Part shown: positions 18,267 through 26,871 of the stretch, one piece after another | How positions within the stretch are numbered: position 1 is the first letter of the stretch | Layout of the letters: each line of letters begins with the position of its first letter | Assembly: GCF_001426925.1 (NCBI RefSeq) | Contig: NZ_LMFR01000022.1 | Location: forward strand, 122,329 to 186,328 | Direction of reading: 5' to 3' | Length of the DNA stretch: 64,000 nt | Origin: Microbacterium sp. Root53 | GTDB taxonomy: Bacteria; Actinomycetota; Actinomycetes; Actinomycetales; Microbacteriaceae | The notes under the pieces: model-generated | Seen by the model: the letters and a program-made list of their open reading frames with translations, nothing else | Told to the model about the DNA's origin: nothing | The model's database searches: none | Position numbers and translations under genes: made by a program

Positions 18267-19535
18267 ATGGGACTGTTCTCCAGGAAGAAGAAGAGCGACG
18301 ACCAGACGGCCGCCGAGGCTTCCGCCGAGGACAGCGCGGTCGAATCGCAGGCCCCGGCTCCGGAGGCCCCGGCTGACGCACCCGCGGCAGAGGCGTCCGA
18401 GGCGCCTGCCGCCGACGCGGCGCCGCAGGTCGGCATCTCGATGTCGTCGTTCCGCGGACTGGGCGGGCCCGCCGGGCCCGAGGTCGCGCCGCCGCCCGCC
18501 GACCAGCCGCGCCGCGACCCGAGCATCCCGACCCCGAACGACACCCTGAAGCCCGGCACGGCCAAGCCTGCCGCCCCCGCGCCGCGCGAGCTGCCGCTGG
18601 CGCCGGCCGCGCCGCCCGAGAAGCTCGAGACGGTCCCCGGCCTGCGCGACAACGCGCTGCTGCGCGACGCGCTCGCGGCGCTGCCCGCGAACCCGACGGG
18701 CGCGCAGCTGATCGGCGTCGTGCGGCAGATGATGCACGGCCACCTGTTCCTGCGCGTGCAGGGCAATGCGCGCGAGCAGCTGCAGCAGGGCGACGGGCGC
18801 CTGTCGTTCGGCATCGCGCACGACGGCGACCGCACCTACATGCTCGTGTTCAGCTCGGGCAAGGCGCTGCACGACGCGGTGCGGGCCGACGGCGACGCCT
18901 CCACGTCGGCGGTCGGCCAGCCGGTCGGCGCCATCCTGAAGCACCTGGTCGAGCAGGACTTCGCGGGCATCATCGTCGACAACAACTCGGCGCCGGCGCG
19001 AGCCGTGCTGCCGCGCGAGGTGCTCGTGCGGGCGCTCGAGCAGGCCGACCCGGCCATGCGCCTGAAGGCCGCGATCGCCGCGCCGCGCGAGGCCGACACC
19101 CCGCACCGCATCGCGACGCTGCTCGCCGAGGGCGTGCCGCTGTGGGTCGCGATCGGCAAGGCACCGCAGGACGAGGGCAAGCTCGGGATCGCCGAAGCGC
19201 GCCTCGCCGACGGCACGCGGCTGCTGCAGGTGTACTCGCACCCGCTCGAGGTCGCCGCGCAGGGCCGCGAGGAGCGCGCCCTGCCGCTCTCGGTCGCGAA
19301 GATCGGGCAGATCCTGCGCGACCACGACTCCGTGGGCGGCATCATCATCGATCCCGCGGGCCCGCTCATGACGCTCACGCGCGAGGAGCTCGCGCCCGTC
19401 ATCGCGCTCGCCGCCGAGGCCGATCGCGCCGACGCGGAGCGCAAGGCCGGCGCCGAGCAGGCCAGGGAGTCGGCGCAGACGGCCGAGCCGGCGTCCGCGC
19501 CCGACGCCCCGGCATCCGACGCCGACGGCGACTGA
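18267..19535 (+). CDS. SseB-family protein with two SseB-like domains
   Basis: A 422-residue protein. The first 115 residues are a low-complexity Ala/Pro/Glu linker after a basic MGLFSRKKK start. Two related SseB-like units follow: one around YMLVFSSGKALHDAV to GIIVDNNSAPARAVLPREVL, the other around RLLQVYSHPLEVAA to GGIIIDPAGPLMTLTREEL. A charged Ala/Glu-rich tail ends the protein. SseB domains are widespread in actinobacteria with no settled function. No enzyme motif is visible. Confidence 0.75.
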   Translation: MGLFSRKKKSDDQTAAEASAEDSAVESQAPAPEAPADAPAAEASEAPAADAAPQVGISMSSFRGLGGPAGPEVAPPPADQPRRDPSIPTPNDTLKPGTAKPAAPAPRELPLAPAAPPEKLETVPGLRDNALLRDALAALPANPTGAQLIGVVRQMMHGHLFLRVQGNAREQLQQGDGRLSFGIAHDGDRTYMLVFSSGKALHDAVRADGDASTSAVGQPVGAILKHLVEQDFAGIIVDNNSAPARAVLPREVLVRALEQADPAMRLKAAIAAPREADTPHRIATLLAEGVPLWVAIGKAPQDEGKLGIAEARLADGTRLLQVYSHPLEVAAQGREERALPLSVAKIGQILRDHDSVGGIIIDPAGPLMTLTREELAPVIALAAEADRADAERKAGAEQARESAQTAEPASAPDAPASDADGD

Positions 19536-19550
19536 GCCACCGCCCCCGGC

Positions 19551-19636
19551 CTCACAACACGTGTCGTCACCGGGGACACGCGATCTGAGCGCGCGGACGA
19601 CGTGTCGCCGCTCACAGCACGTGTTGTCAGGGGCCG
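19551..19636. repeat. Composite palindromic intergenic element, copy 2
   Basis: It aligns with 1754-1837. It contains ACAACACGTGTCGT (19554-19567) and ACAGCACGTGTTGT (19614-19627), each one base from the perfect palindrome in copy 1. It lies between the SseB-like gene and the LigD-polymerase gene. Confidence 0.7.
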
Positions 19637-19672
19637 AGGTCAACCCCGTACCGCGCGGGGCGCTCCTCTGCG

Positions 19673-19678
19673 TAGGGT
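19673..19678 (+). promoter_or_regulatory. -10 box of the LigD-polymerase gene (leaderless)
   Basis: TAGGGT ends 7 bases before ATG 19685. Confidence 0.5.
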
Positions 19679-19684
19679 GACGGC

Positions 19685-20734
19685 ATGGCGTCCGAACGCA
19701 TCACGCTGACCATCCCCGGACCCGACGGCGACCGCGAGGTGGGGCTCTCGAGCCCGAACCGCGTGCTGTGGCCCGAGCTCGGCATCACCAAGCGCGAGCT
19801 CGCCGACTACGCGGTGACGGTGAGCGAGGCGTTCCTCGCGCACAACGGCCATCGGCCCGTGTCGCTCGAGCGCTACCCCGACGCCGTCGGGGGCGAGATG
19901 TTCTTCTCCAAGAACCCGCCCAAGGGCACGCCGTCGTTCGTCGAGGCCGAGACCGTCACCTACAACAGCGGGCGGCGGCATCCGCAGATCGTCCTCACGG
20001 AGCCCGCCGCGATCGTGTGGGCCGTGCAGATGAACACGGTCGTGTTCCACCCCTGGGCGTCGCGCGTGCCGGTGACCGACAACCCGGTCGAGCTGCGCAT
20101 CGACCTCGACCCGCAGCCCGGCACGGGCGTGAAGGAGGCCATCCCGGCCGCGCACGCGCTGCGCGAGGTGCTGCGCGAGGCGGGCCTCGAGGCGTGGATC
20201 AAGACCAGCGGCAACCGCGGGCTCCACGTGTTCTGCCCGATCGTGCCGGAGTGGGAGTTCCTCGACGTGCGTCACGCCGTGATCGCGGCGGGCCGCGAGC
20301 TGGAGCGCCGGATGCCGGATCGCGTCACCACGGCCTGGTGGAAGGAGGAGCGCGGCGAGCGCGTGTTCGTCGACTTCAACCAGGCCAACCGCGACCGCAC
20401 GATGGCGGGCGCCTACAGCCCCCGCGCGCTGCCGCACGCCCCGGTCTCGACGCCGCTCCACTGGGACGAGGTCGACGACGTCGACCCGAAGCGGTTCACG
20501 GTGCGCACCATCCCGGAGCGGCTGGCGCAGGGCGATCCGTGGGCGGGCATCCAGGACAGTCCCGGCCGCATCGACACGCTGCTCCAGTGGTGGGAGCGCG
20601 ACCTCGAGAACGGGCTCGGTGAGATGCCGTTCCCGCCCGAGTTCCCCAAGATGCCGGGGGAGCCGCCGCGCGTGCAGCCCAGCAAGAAGGTCGCCGAGAA
20701 CTGGGACGCCGAGGGCAATCGGATCGGCGACTGA
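19685..20734 (+). CDS. Stand-alone LigD polymerase domain (NHEJ primase-polymerase)
   Basis: A 349-residue archaeo-eukaryotic primase fold protein equal to the polymerase domain of LigD. SSPNRVLWPELGITKRELADYY-like opening, metal ligands Asp140 and Asp142 in IDLDP, and KTSGNRGLHVFCPI are family landmarks. It fills gaps with nucleotides at double-strand breaks in Ku-dependent end joining. The ATP-dependent ligase at 22717-23781 is encoded separately, so the usual LigD fusion is split here. No Ku gene is present in the window. Confidence 0.92.
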   Translation: MASERITLTIPGPDGDREVGLSSPNRVLWPELGITKRELADYAVTVSEAFLAHNGHRPVSLERYPDAVGGEMFFSKNPPKGTPSFVEAETVTYNSGRRHPQIVLTEPAAIVWAVQMNTVVFHPWASRVPVTDNPVELRIDLDPQPGTGVKEAIPAAHALREVLREAGLEAWIKTSGNRGLHVFCPIVPEWEFLDVRHAVIAAGRELERRMPDRVTTAWWKEERGERVFVDFNQANRDRTMAGAYSPRALPHAPVSTPLHWDEVDDVDPKRFTVRTIPERLAQGDPWAGIQDSPGRIDTLLQWWERDLENGLGEMPFPPEFPKMPGEPPRVQPSKKVAENWDAEGNRIGD

Positions 20735-20748
20735 CCGGCGGTGCCGCG

Positions 20749-21291
20749 TCAGCCGTCGCTGCGGCGGCGGTGCGGCCAGTGCGGGTGCTCCTCGCCCGGG
20801 GGCCGCTTGTTCGCGCGGCGCACGGCCCGCGGCGGCTTGCCGCCCAGGTACGAGGCGGCGGAGTCGACCAGGAACCCCTTGGCGAGCAGCTCGCGGCCGA
20901 CGAGCATCCGGAAGCCCATGGCGTCGCGGCGCGTCAGCGTGATCTCGGTCGGGATGACCTGGTCGTGCAGGCGCACATCCAGCAGCACGACGACCCGCTT
21001 CTCGGCGTGGCCCGACGAGCTGCGCACGCGGCGCCGGTCGTGCACGGGCAGCTCGAGCTTGACGGCGTCGTCCGCGCTGCGCTGCCAGGGGTGCACCTCG
21101 AAGCGCACCCACGAGGCGCCGCCGCGCGTGAACTCCTTCATGCCGAACGCGTGCAGCGACGACGTCTGCGCGCCGGTGTCGACCTTGGCCTTGAGCCACT
21201 CGATCCCGACGCCGGGAAGACCCACCCACTCGCGCCATCCGACGAGGGCGTGCGTCGGCACGCTCTCCGACGGGGGAAGATGAGTGGACAC
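20749..21291 (-). CDS. Retropepsin-like protease of the RimK-associated (RimB/Zn_protease) family
   Basis: A protein of about 180 residues with VGWREWVGLPGVGIEWLKAKVDTGAQTSSLHA; DTGAQTS is the aspartyl-protease-like motif of the family formerly annotated as ATP-dependent zinc proteases. MGFRMLVGRELL is its second landmark. In Pseudomonas the homologue RimB works with RimK on ribosomal protein S6. It is divergent from the RimK gene with only 34 bases between starts, so both are probably controlled together. The GTG at 21291 is my preferred start; TTG 21303 is possible. The basic C-terminal tail is unusual. Confidence 0.8.
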   Translation of the reverse strand: MSTHLPPSESVPTHALVGWREWVGLPGVGIEWLKAKVDTGAQTSSLHAFGMKEFTRGGASWVRFEVHPWQRSADDAVKLELPVHDRRRVRSSSGHAEKRVVVLLDVRLHDQVIPTEITLTRRDAMGFRMLVGRELLAKGFLVDSAASYLGGKPPRAVRRANKRPPGEEHPHWPHRRRSDG

Positions 21292-21325
21292 GCCCCCATC
21301 CAATCAGGAACCACAGGATCCCCAC

Positions 21326-22519
21326 GTGAAGATCGCCATCTTGTCGCGCGCTCCGCGCGCCTACAGCACCCAGCGCCTCAAGGCCGCGGCCCTCGATCGC
21401 GGCCACGAGGTCAAGGTGCTGAACACCCTGCGGTTCGCGATCGATCTGTCCAGCGATGATCCGGACCTGCAGTACCGGGGGCGCCGTCTGTCGGAGTACG
21501 ACGCGATCATCCCGCGCATCGGCAACTCGATCACCTACTACGGCACGGCCGTCGTGCGGCAGTTCGAGCAGATGGACGTCTACACGCCCAACACCGCCAA
21601 CGGCATCGCGAACTCGCGCGACAAGCTGCGCGCCAACCAGATCATGTCGCGGCACGGCATCGCCATGCCCGCGACCGCGTTCGTGCGCAACCGCGCCGAC
21701 GTGATCCCCGCGATCGAGCGCGTCGGCGGCGCACCCGTCGTGATCAAGCTGCTCGAGGGCACGCAGGGGATCGGCGTGATCCTCGCGCCCGAGATCAAGG
21801 TGGCCGAGGCGATCGTCGAGACGCTGCAGTCGGCGCGGCAGAACGTGCTGATCCAGCGGTTCGTGAAGGAGTCGCGCGGCCGGGACATCCGCGCCCTCGT
21901 GGTGGGCGACCGGGTCGTCGCTGCGATGCGGCGGTCGGCGAAGGGCGACGAGTTCCGCTCGAACGTGCACCGCGGCGGCTCCGTGGAGCGCGTGGAGCTC
22001 GACGCCGAGTACGAGCGCACGGCCGTCCGCGCCGCGCAGATCATGGGATTGAAGGTCGCCGGCGTCGACATGCTCGAGTCGGACGAGGGCCCGCTCGTGA
22101 TGGAGGTCAACTCCTCGCCGGGCCTCGAGGGCATCGAGACCGCGACGAAGCTCGACGTGGCCGGCGCGATCGTCGACTACATCGCCAACCAGGTCGCGTT
22201 CCCGCAGATCGACGTGCGCGAGCGCCTGTCGGTCTCCACCGGCTACGGCGTGGCCGAGCTCGTCGTGCACGGCGACGCCGACCTGGTCGGCAAGAAGCTC
22301 GCCGACTCCGGCCTGCGCGAGCGCGACATCACGGTGCTCACGCTGCACCGCGGCCCGCAGGTGATCCCGAACCCGAAGGGCTCGTACATCCTGGAGTCCG
22401 AGGACCGGCTGCTCTGCTGGGGCAAGCTCGAGGAGATGCGCTCGATGATCCCCGAGCGCCCGAAGCGCCGCCCGCGCGTCAAGAAGCTCCCGAAGCACCC
22501 CCTGCCCCACGACGACTGA
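21326..22519 (+). CDS. RimK-type ATP-grasp ligase fused to a C-terminal RCK/TrkA-C domain
   Basis: A 397-residue protein. Residues about 1-290 form an ATP-grasp ligase like RimK (IPRIGNSITYYGTAVVRQFE, KLLEGTQGIGV, RDIRALVVGDRVVAAM and VMEVNSSPGLEGIE). RimK adds glutamates to ribosomal protein S6 or makes glutamate peptides. The last 100 residues (GYGVAELVVHGDADLVGKKL to GSYILESEDRLLCWG) look like a TrkA_C ligand-binding domain. E. coli RimK ends near 300 residues, so this is a fusion that may add ligand control. GTG 21326 with AGGA 9-12 bases before it is preferred; GTG 21284 is an alternative. Confidence 0.85.
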   Translation: MKIAILSRAPRAYSTQRLKAAALDRGHEVKVLNTLRFAIDLSSDDPDLQYRGRRLSEYDAIIPRIGNSITYYGTAVVRQFEQMDVYTPNTANGIANSRDKLRANQIMSRHGIAMPATAFVRNRADVIPAIERVGGAPVVIKLLEGTQGIGVILAPEIKVAEAIVETLQSARQNVLIQRFVKESRGRDIRALVVGDRVVAAMRRSAKGDEFRSNVHRGGSVERVELDAEYERTAVRAAQIMGLKVAGVDMLESDEGPLVMEVNSSPGLEGIETATKLDVAGAIVDYIANQVAFPQIDVRERLSVSTGYGVAELVVHGDADLVGKKLADSGLRERDITVLTLHRGPQVIPNPKGSYILESEDRLLCWGKLEEMRSMIPERPKRRPRVKKLPKHPLPHDD

Positions 22520-22530
22520 GCCCGACCCCC

Positions 22531-22640
22531 GGTCGTTGAGCGGAGGCGCGCCAGCGCCGGAGTCGAAACGTGGCCGGATCATCCCGGCCGGCTGGGGAGC
22601 ATCAGCGCGTTTCGACTCCGCTTCGCTCCGCTCAACGACC
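22531..22640. repeat. REP-like inverted pair (GGTCGTTGAGCG family)
   Basis: A unit starting GGTCGTTGAGCGGAG and ending GTCGAAACG (22531-22570) is followed in inverse orientation by 22608-22640. A smaller GGCCGG/CCGGCC hairpin lies between them. It occupies the gap after the RimK gene. Confidence 0.8.
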
Positions 22641-22716
22641 GCGCCCTCGGGCATCGAGAGTCGTGCGAGCGAAGCGAGCGTGGAGCGAAGCGACCCCCGC
22701 AGCGTGCGAGACGTCC

Positions 22717-23781
22717 CTAGAAAGAACTGATCACGTCGGCGAGGTCGTACTTCGCGGGGACCTCGAGCTGGTCGAAGCGGCAGGAGGCGGGGTCGCGGTC
22801 GGGGCGCCAGCGCTCGAACTGCACCGTGTGGCGGAAGCGGGCGAAGCGCGAGGGATCGCCCTCGAGCTGGTCGTAGCGCACCTCGAGCACGCGCTCCGGG
22901 CGCAGCGGCACGAACGAGACGTCCTTGCTCGCCGAGAAGCGGCTGCGCTCGCCCTCGCGCCGCAGGATCTCGCCGGACTCGCCGCGCTCCACGAGCGGCT
23001 CGAGCTCGTCGATCAGCTCCCGGCGGCGCTTGTCGCTGAACGCCGAGACGCCGCCCACGTTGTGCAGCGTCCCCGACGCGTCGTGCAGCCCGACCAGCAG
23101 CGATCCGACCCCGCGCCCGCTCTTGTGGACGCGGTACCCGACCGCCACGACGTCGGCTGTGCGGGCGTGCTTGACCTTGAGCATGGTGCGCTTGTTCGGC
23201 GCGTACGGCTGGTCGGCGGGCTTGGCGACCACGCCGTCCAGGCCGGCGCCCTCGAACTGCTCGAGCCAGCGCTGCGCGAGCTCCGGGTCCTCGGTCGTGC
23301 GCGTCAGGTGCACCGGATGCGGCGCATCCTGCAGCAGCTCCTCGAGGCGCGCGCGGCGCTCGCGGAAGGGCAGGTCCATGAGCGACTCGTCGCCGACCGA
23401 CAGCAGGTCGAACGCGATCAGCATCGCCGGGGTCTCGGTCGACAGCTTCGCGATGCGCGACGCGGCGGGGTGGATGCGCTGCGAGAGCGTGTCCCACGAC
23501 AGCCGCTGCGACCCCTCCGGGCCGACCGCGATCACGATCTCGCCGTCGATCAGGCACGGGCCGGGCAGGATGCGCGCCAGCGCCTCGACCAGCTCGGGGA
23601 AGTACGGGGTCAGCGGCTTCGCGCCGCGCGAGCCGAGCTCGACGCTCTCGCCGTCCCACGACACCAGCACGCGGAACCCATCCCACTTGGGCTCGAAGAT
23701 CAGCCCGCCCGGGTGCTTCGCCGGATCCGGGATGGCCGACACGGCCTTCGCGAGCATGGGCGCGGGGATGTCGTGGCTCAT
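22717..23781 (-). CDS. ATP-dependent DNA ligase (NHEJ type)
   Basis: A 354-residue ligase. The nucleotidyl acceptor is Lys32 in EPKWDGFRVLV, motif III reads IAFDLLSVG, motif IV GLDGVVAKP, and motif V MLKVKHARTADVVAVGYR. An OB-fold domain follows. It seals nicks after end joining or repair and matches the ligase part of LigD enzymes such as LigC. It is a separate gene about 2 kb from the stand-alone LigD polymerase, in the opposite orientation. ATG 23781 begins MSHDIPAPML. Confidence 0.93.
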   Translation of the reverse strand: MSHDIPAPMLAKAVSAIPDPAKHPGGLIFEPKWDGFRVLVSWDGESVELGSRGAKPLTPYFPELVEALARILPGPCLIDGEIVIAVGPEGSQRLSWDTLSQRIHPAASRIAKLSTETPAMLIAFDLLSVGDESLMDLPFRERRARLEELLQDAPHPVHLTRTTEDPELAQRWLEQFEGAGLDGVVAKPADQPYAPNKRTMLKVKHARTADVVAVGYRVHKSGRGVGSLLVGLHDASGTLHNVGGVSAFSDKRRRELIDELEPLVERGESGEILRREGERSRFSASKDVSFVPLRPERVLEVRYDQLEGDPSRFARFRHTVQFERWRPDRDPASCRFDQLEVPAKYDLADVISSF

Positions 23782-23787
23782 GGGGAC

Positions 23788-23793
23788 ATCCTG
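23788..23793 (-). promoter_or_regulatory. -10 box of the ligase gene (leaderless)
   Basis: On the minus strand CAGGAT ends 7 bases before the ATG at 23781. Confidence 0.4.
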
Positions 23794-23832
23794 CCGCCCC
23801 CGTGAGCGCCCCGGCCACCCGCCGCACGGCTT

Positions 23833-23897
23833 CGACTGGTCCCGGGGGACGAGACTGGTCTCGCCGACACCAGTCTCGTCGCCGGGGACCAGTCTCG
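23833..23897. repeat. Nested inverted repeat of the GAGACTGGT family
   Basis: ACGAGACTGGT (23849-23859) and ACCAGTCTCGT (23869-23879) form an 11-bp perfect inner stem. CGACTGGTCCC (from 23833) and GGGACCAGTCTCG (to 23897) form an imperfect outer stem. The same motif recurs at 38829-38875. Confidence 0.7.
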
Positions 23898-23963
23898 GCG
23901 GATAGAGGGCGGGGCGCGCGGCGCCGGGGCGGGGCGCCGGGCGCGCGGCGCCGGCGCGGGGCC

Positions 23964-25415
23964 TCAGAACAGGTCGGTCAGGCGGGCGGGCTCGCCCGCG
24001 TCGCGGAGCGCGGTGCGGGCCGCGTGCCAGCCGGCCATCCCGTTCACGCCGGGGCCCGGGGGCGTCGCCGACGACGCGAGGTAGACGCCCTTCATGGGCG
24101 TGCGCCACGGCGCAGTCGACACGACCGGGCGCCGCACCGCCTGCCACAGCGTGAAGTCGCCGCCCAGCACGTCGCCGCCGATCTCGGCCGGGTTCTCGGC
24201 CTCGCGGCGCGACGCCGGCACCGCGTGCGTGGCGAGGATGCGGTCGCGGAAGCCGGGCGCGAACCGCTCGATCTGCCGCGTGATGTGCTCGGTCGGGTCG
24301 AGCCGCGACCCGTGCGGCACGTGCATGTAGGCCCACAGCACCGCCTTGCCGGCGGGTGCCCGCGACGGATCGAGCACCGAGGGCTGCACCGCGAGCACGT
24401 ACGGGCGGTCGCTCACCTCGCCCCGCGCCACGGCGTTCTCGCTCGCCTCCACCTCCGCGCGCGTGCCGCCGAGGTGCACGGTGGGGGAGCGATGCACGTC
24501 GGGGTTCGCCCATGGCACCGGCCCCTCGAGCGCGAAGTCGACCTTGGCGGCCGCGTGGCCGTAGCGGTAGCCGCGGACGGCGCGCGCGTAGCGCTCGGGC
24601 ACATCCGGATGGGTCAGTGCGAGCCGCGGCGACGTGTCGAGCAGCAGCAGGTCGCCCGCGGCGGGATCGCCCCAGTCGAGCGTCGCGAGATCGCGGACGC
24701 GGTGCCCGGTCTCGATGCGGCCTCCGTGCGCGTGGAGGTCGGCCGCCAGCGCGTCGGCGATCGCCTGCGCGCCGCCGATGGGATAGGCCCAGCCGCCGGG
24801 GGCGTGCGCGAGCGCCGCGAGCATGAGCCCTGCGGCCGCGCTCGCGAGCGACGGGAGCGGGGTGTTGGCGTGCGCCAGCACGCCGCTCAGCAGAGCGTCG
24901 GCCTCCGCCGTGCGGAACGTGCGGTGACCGAGCCGCGTGCCCGCCTCGAGCGCGCGCAGGCCGAACCGGATGGCCGTGACGGGCTCCCGGGGCACGCGCA
25001 GCAGCTGGTTGCCGGTGAAGTCCAGGACCCCCTCGATGTGTCGCGCGAGCGGGCGGAGCATCGCGAGCCAGGCCCGGCCGTCCGGGCCGAGCTCGGCGGC
25101 CGTCCGGTCGATGTCGCGCCACGCGACGGCCGCGCGCCCGCCGTCGAGCGGCTGTGCGTACGACGCGTCGGGGACGACCCATCCGATCCGCTCGTGGAGC
25201 CCGAAGGCCCGGAAGAACTCCGAGGTCAGCGCGGCCGGATGCACGGCCGAGCACACGTCGTGGCGGAAGCCGTGCAGCGTCAGCTGCGCCGTCCGGACGC
25301 CGCCGCCGAACGTCTTCGCCGCCTCGAGCGCCGTGACGTCGTACCCCGCGCGCGCCAGCGCGACCGCGGCCGCCAGGCCGTTCGGCCCGCTCCCCACCAC
25401 GGTGGCGCGCGTCAT
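23964..25415 (-). CDS. FAD-dependent oxidoreductase, phytoene dehydrogenase-like (COG1233)
   Basis: A 483-residue protein. The N-terminal dinucleotide fold VVGSGPNGLAAAVALARAGYDVTALEA binds FAD and GGGVRTAQLTLHGFRHDVCSAVHP is the next conserved block. The C-terminal PPGPGVNGMAGWHAARTAL completes the FAD site. This is the PYROXD2/CrtI-like clade. There is no carotenoid gene cluster around it, so it is probably not a carotenoid desaturase; the substrate is unknown. It has no signal peptide. Confidence 0.82.
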   Translation of the reverse strand: MTRATVVGSGPNGLAAAVALARAGYDVTALEAAKTFGGGVRTAQLTLHGFRHDVCSAVHPAALTSEFFRAFGLHERIGWVVPDASYAQPLDGGRAAVAWRDIDRTAAELGPDGRAWLAMLRPLARHIEGVLDFTGNQLLRVPREPVTAIRFGLRALEAGTRLGHRTFRTAEADALLSGVLAHANTPLPSLASAAAGLMLAALAHAPGGWAYPIGGAQAIADALAADLHAHGGRIETGHRVRDLATLDWGDPAAGDLLLLDTSPRLALTHPDVPERYARAVRGYRYGHAAAKVDFALEGPVPWANPDVHRSPTVHLGGTRAEVEASENAVARGEVSDRPYVLAVQPSVLDPSRAPAGKAVLWAYMHVPHGSRLDPTEHITRQIERFAPGFRDRILATHAVPASRREAENPAEIGGDVLGGDFTLWQAVRRPVVSTAPWRTPMKGVYLASSATPPGPGVNGMAGWHAARTALRDAGEPARLTDLF

Positions 25416-25478
25416 GTGCTCAGTCTTTCAGACGCGCTGCCGCCGCGGCGGGGGCTCGACCCGAGCGCACGCTTCGGG

Positions 25479-25501
25479 CGTTTCGACTCCGCTCAACGAC
25501 C
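25479..25501. repeat. Single REP-like unit
   Basis: One minimal copy running from CGTTTCGACTCCG to CTCAACGACC, in the gap between the FAD oxidoreductase and the acyl-CoA dehydrogenase genes. Confidence 0.75.
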
Positions 25502-25506
25502 GATGG

Positions 25507-26736
25507 TCAGACGAAACTCCCGACGCCGGTGATGTCGCGGCCGATCAGGAGGGCCTGGACGCTCTCCGTGCCCTCGTACGTGTGGATCGCCTCGATGTCG
25601 GCGAGGTGCTGCATGACGCGGTTCTCGAGCAGGATGCCGTTGCCGCCGAGCAGGTCGCGCGCGGTGCGCGCGATGTCCCGCGCCGTGCGGGTGTTGTGGT
25701 ACTTCGCGAGCGACGCCTGGGTGGGGCGCAGCGCGCCCGACGCCTCGAGCTCGGCGAGGCGCCGGCAGTACAGCTGCATGGCCGTGAGCTGCGACAGCAT
25801 CTGCGTCAGCCGCTCCTGCACCATCTGGAACCGCGCGAGCGGACGGCCGAACTGCACGCGCTGCCCCGCGTACGCCAGCGCCGCCTCGTAGCAGGCGGTC
25901 GCGTGGCCGAGCGCCGACCAGGCGACGCCCGAGCGGGTCGCGAAGAGCACGGTCGAGGCGTCCTTGAAGGAGTGCGCGCCCGGCAGCAGGGCGTCGGCGC
26001 CCACGCGCACGTCGTCGAGCGCGATGTGCGCCTGGTGGATGCCCCGCAGCGAGAGCTTGCCCGTGATCACCGTGCCCGTGTACCCCGGGGTGTCCTGCTC
26101 CACCAGGAAGCAGCGCACCTGCCCGTGATCCGGGTCGTCCGCCCGGTCGATGCGGGCCCACACGAACGTCACGCCGCCCGAGGCGCCGTTGCCGATCCAC
26201 TTCTTCGCGCCGCGGATCACCCATCCGTCGTCGCTCCAGCGGGCCGTGGTCTCGAGCGACGTGGAGTCCGAGCCGTGGTCGGGCTCGGTCAGCGCGAACG
26301 CGCCGGGGACCTCGCCGCGCGAGAGCGGGCCCATCCAGCGCTCCTGCTGCTCCGGGCTGCCGAACAGCGCGAGTGTCCGCAGCGCCAGCCCGCCCTGCAC
26401 CGCGAGGATCGTGCCGAGCGACCCGTCCACGCGCGAGAGCTCCATGTTCACGAGGCCGGCCGCGAGCGGCGACATGGGCGTGACGCCCGGGTGATCGACC
26501 CCGTCGGCGTAGAGGTCGGCCTCGCCCAGCGCCGTGAGCGCCTCGAGCGGGTACTCGGCGCGGTCCCACGCCTCGGCCATGCGGGGCGCGAGCGCCTCGC
26601 CGACCTCGCGGGCCCGCGACCACTGCGCCCGGTCGGGTCCGCCGACGTCGGCGAACACGGCGTAGTAGTCGGTGTCGAGAGGGGATGTCACGTCGTAGGC
26701 GAGGACCTTCTCGCCCGGGAAGAGCTCCGATGCCAT
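25507..26736 (-). CDS. Acyl-CoA dehydrogenase, glutaryl-CoA dehydrogenase-like
   Basis: A 409-residue flavoprotein of the acyl-CoA dehydrogenase fold. ALTEPDHGSDSTSLETTA and IRGAKKWIGNG bind FAD and substrate, and the C-terminal IHTYEGTESVQALLIGRDITG carries the catalytic Glu of the glutaryl-CoA dehydrogenase and plant ACX4-like clade. DLLGGNGILLENRVM also fits that clade. It would desaturate an acyl-CoA and pass electrons to ETF. There are no lysine or tryptophan breakdown genes nearby to fix the substrate. Confidence 0.87.
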   Translation of the reverse strand: MASELFPGEKVLAYDVTSPLDTDYYAVFADVGGPDRAQWSRAREVGEALAPRMAEAWDRAEYPLEALTALGEADLYADGVDHPGVTPMSPLAAGLVNMELSRVDGSLGTILAVQGGLALRTLALFGSPEQQERWMGPLSRGEVPGAFALTEPDHGSDSTSLETTARWSDDGWVIRGAKKWIGNGASGGVTFVWARIDRADDPDHGQVRCFLVEQDTPGYTGTVITGKLSLRGIHQAHIALDDVRVGADALLPGAHSFKDASTVLFATRSGVAWSALGHATACYEAALAYAGQRVQFGRPLARFQMVQERLTQMLSQLTAMQLYCRRLAELEASGALRPTQASLAKYHNTRTARDIARTARDLLGGNGILLENRVMQHLADIEAIHTYEGTESVQALLIGRDITGVGSFV

Positions 26737-26742
26737 GCCGCC

Positions 26743-26748
26743 AGGCTA
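26743..26748 (-). promoter_or_regulatory. -10 box of the acyl-CoA dehydrogenase gene (leaderless)
   Basis: On the minus strand TAGCCT ends 7 bases before the ATG at 26736. The 16 bases ending in this ATG and its next G are the same as at the Ddn-family gene at 29886. Confidence 0.5.
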
Positions 26749-26871
26749 GGCACGGGCGCCCGCGCGGCACACGTCGTTTGGAGGTCTCCGCCATCCGGAG
26801 CCGCCGGATCCGGGGTGCGGATTGCCCTAGACTGGACGCGGTTCCCGACAGCGCCTTCACGGAGGTCCTCA

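Noticed and set aside
19640..23827. Very long open frame on the minus strand across several genes
   Set aside because: It is a shadow of GC-rich codon structure over the LigD polymerase, RimK and ligase genes; its translation is Arg/Ala/Pro-rich with no domain.
23964..25415. Carotenoid biosynthesis phytoene desaturase
   Set aside because: The sequence fits the PYROXD2-like branch and there are no crtB, crtE or other carotenoid genes nearby.
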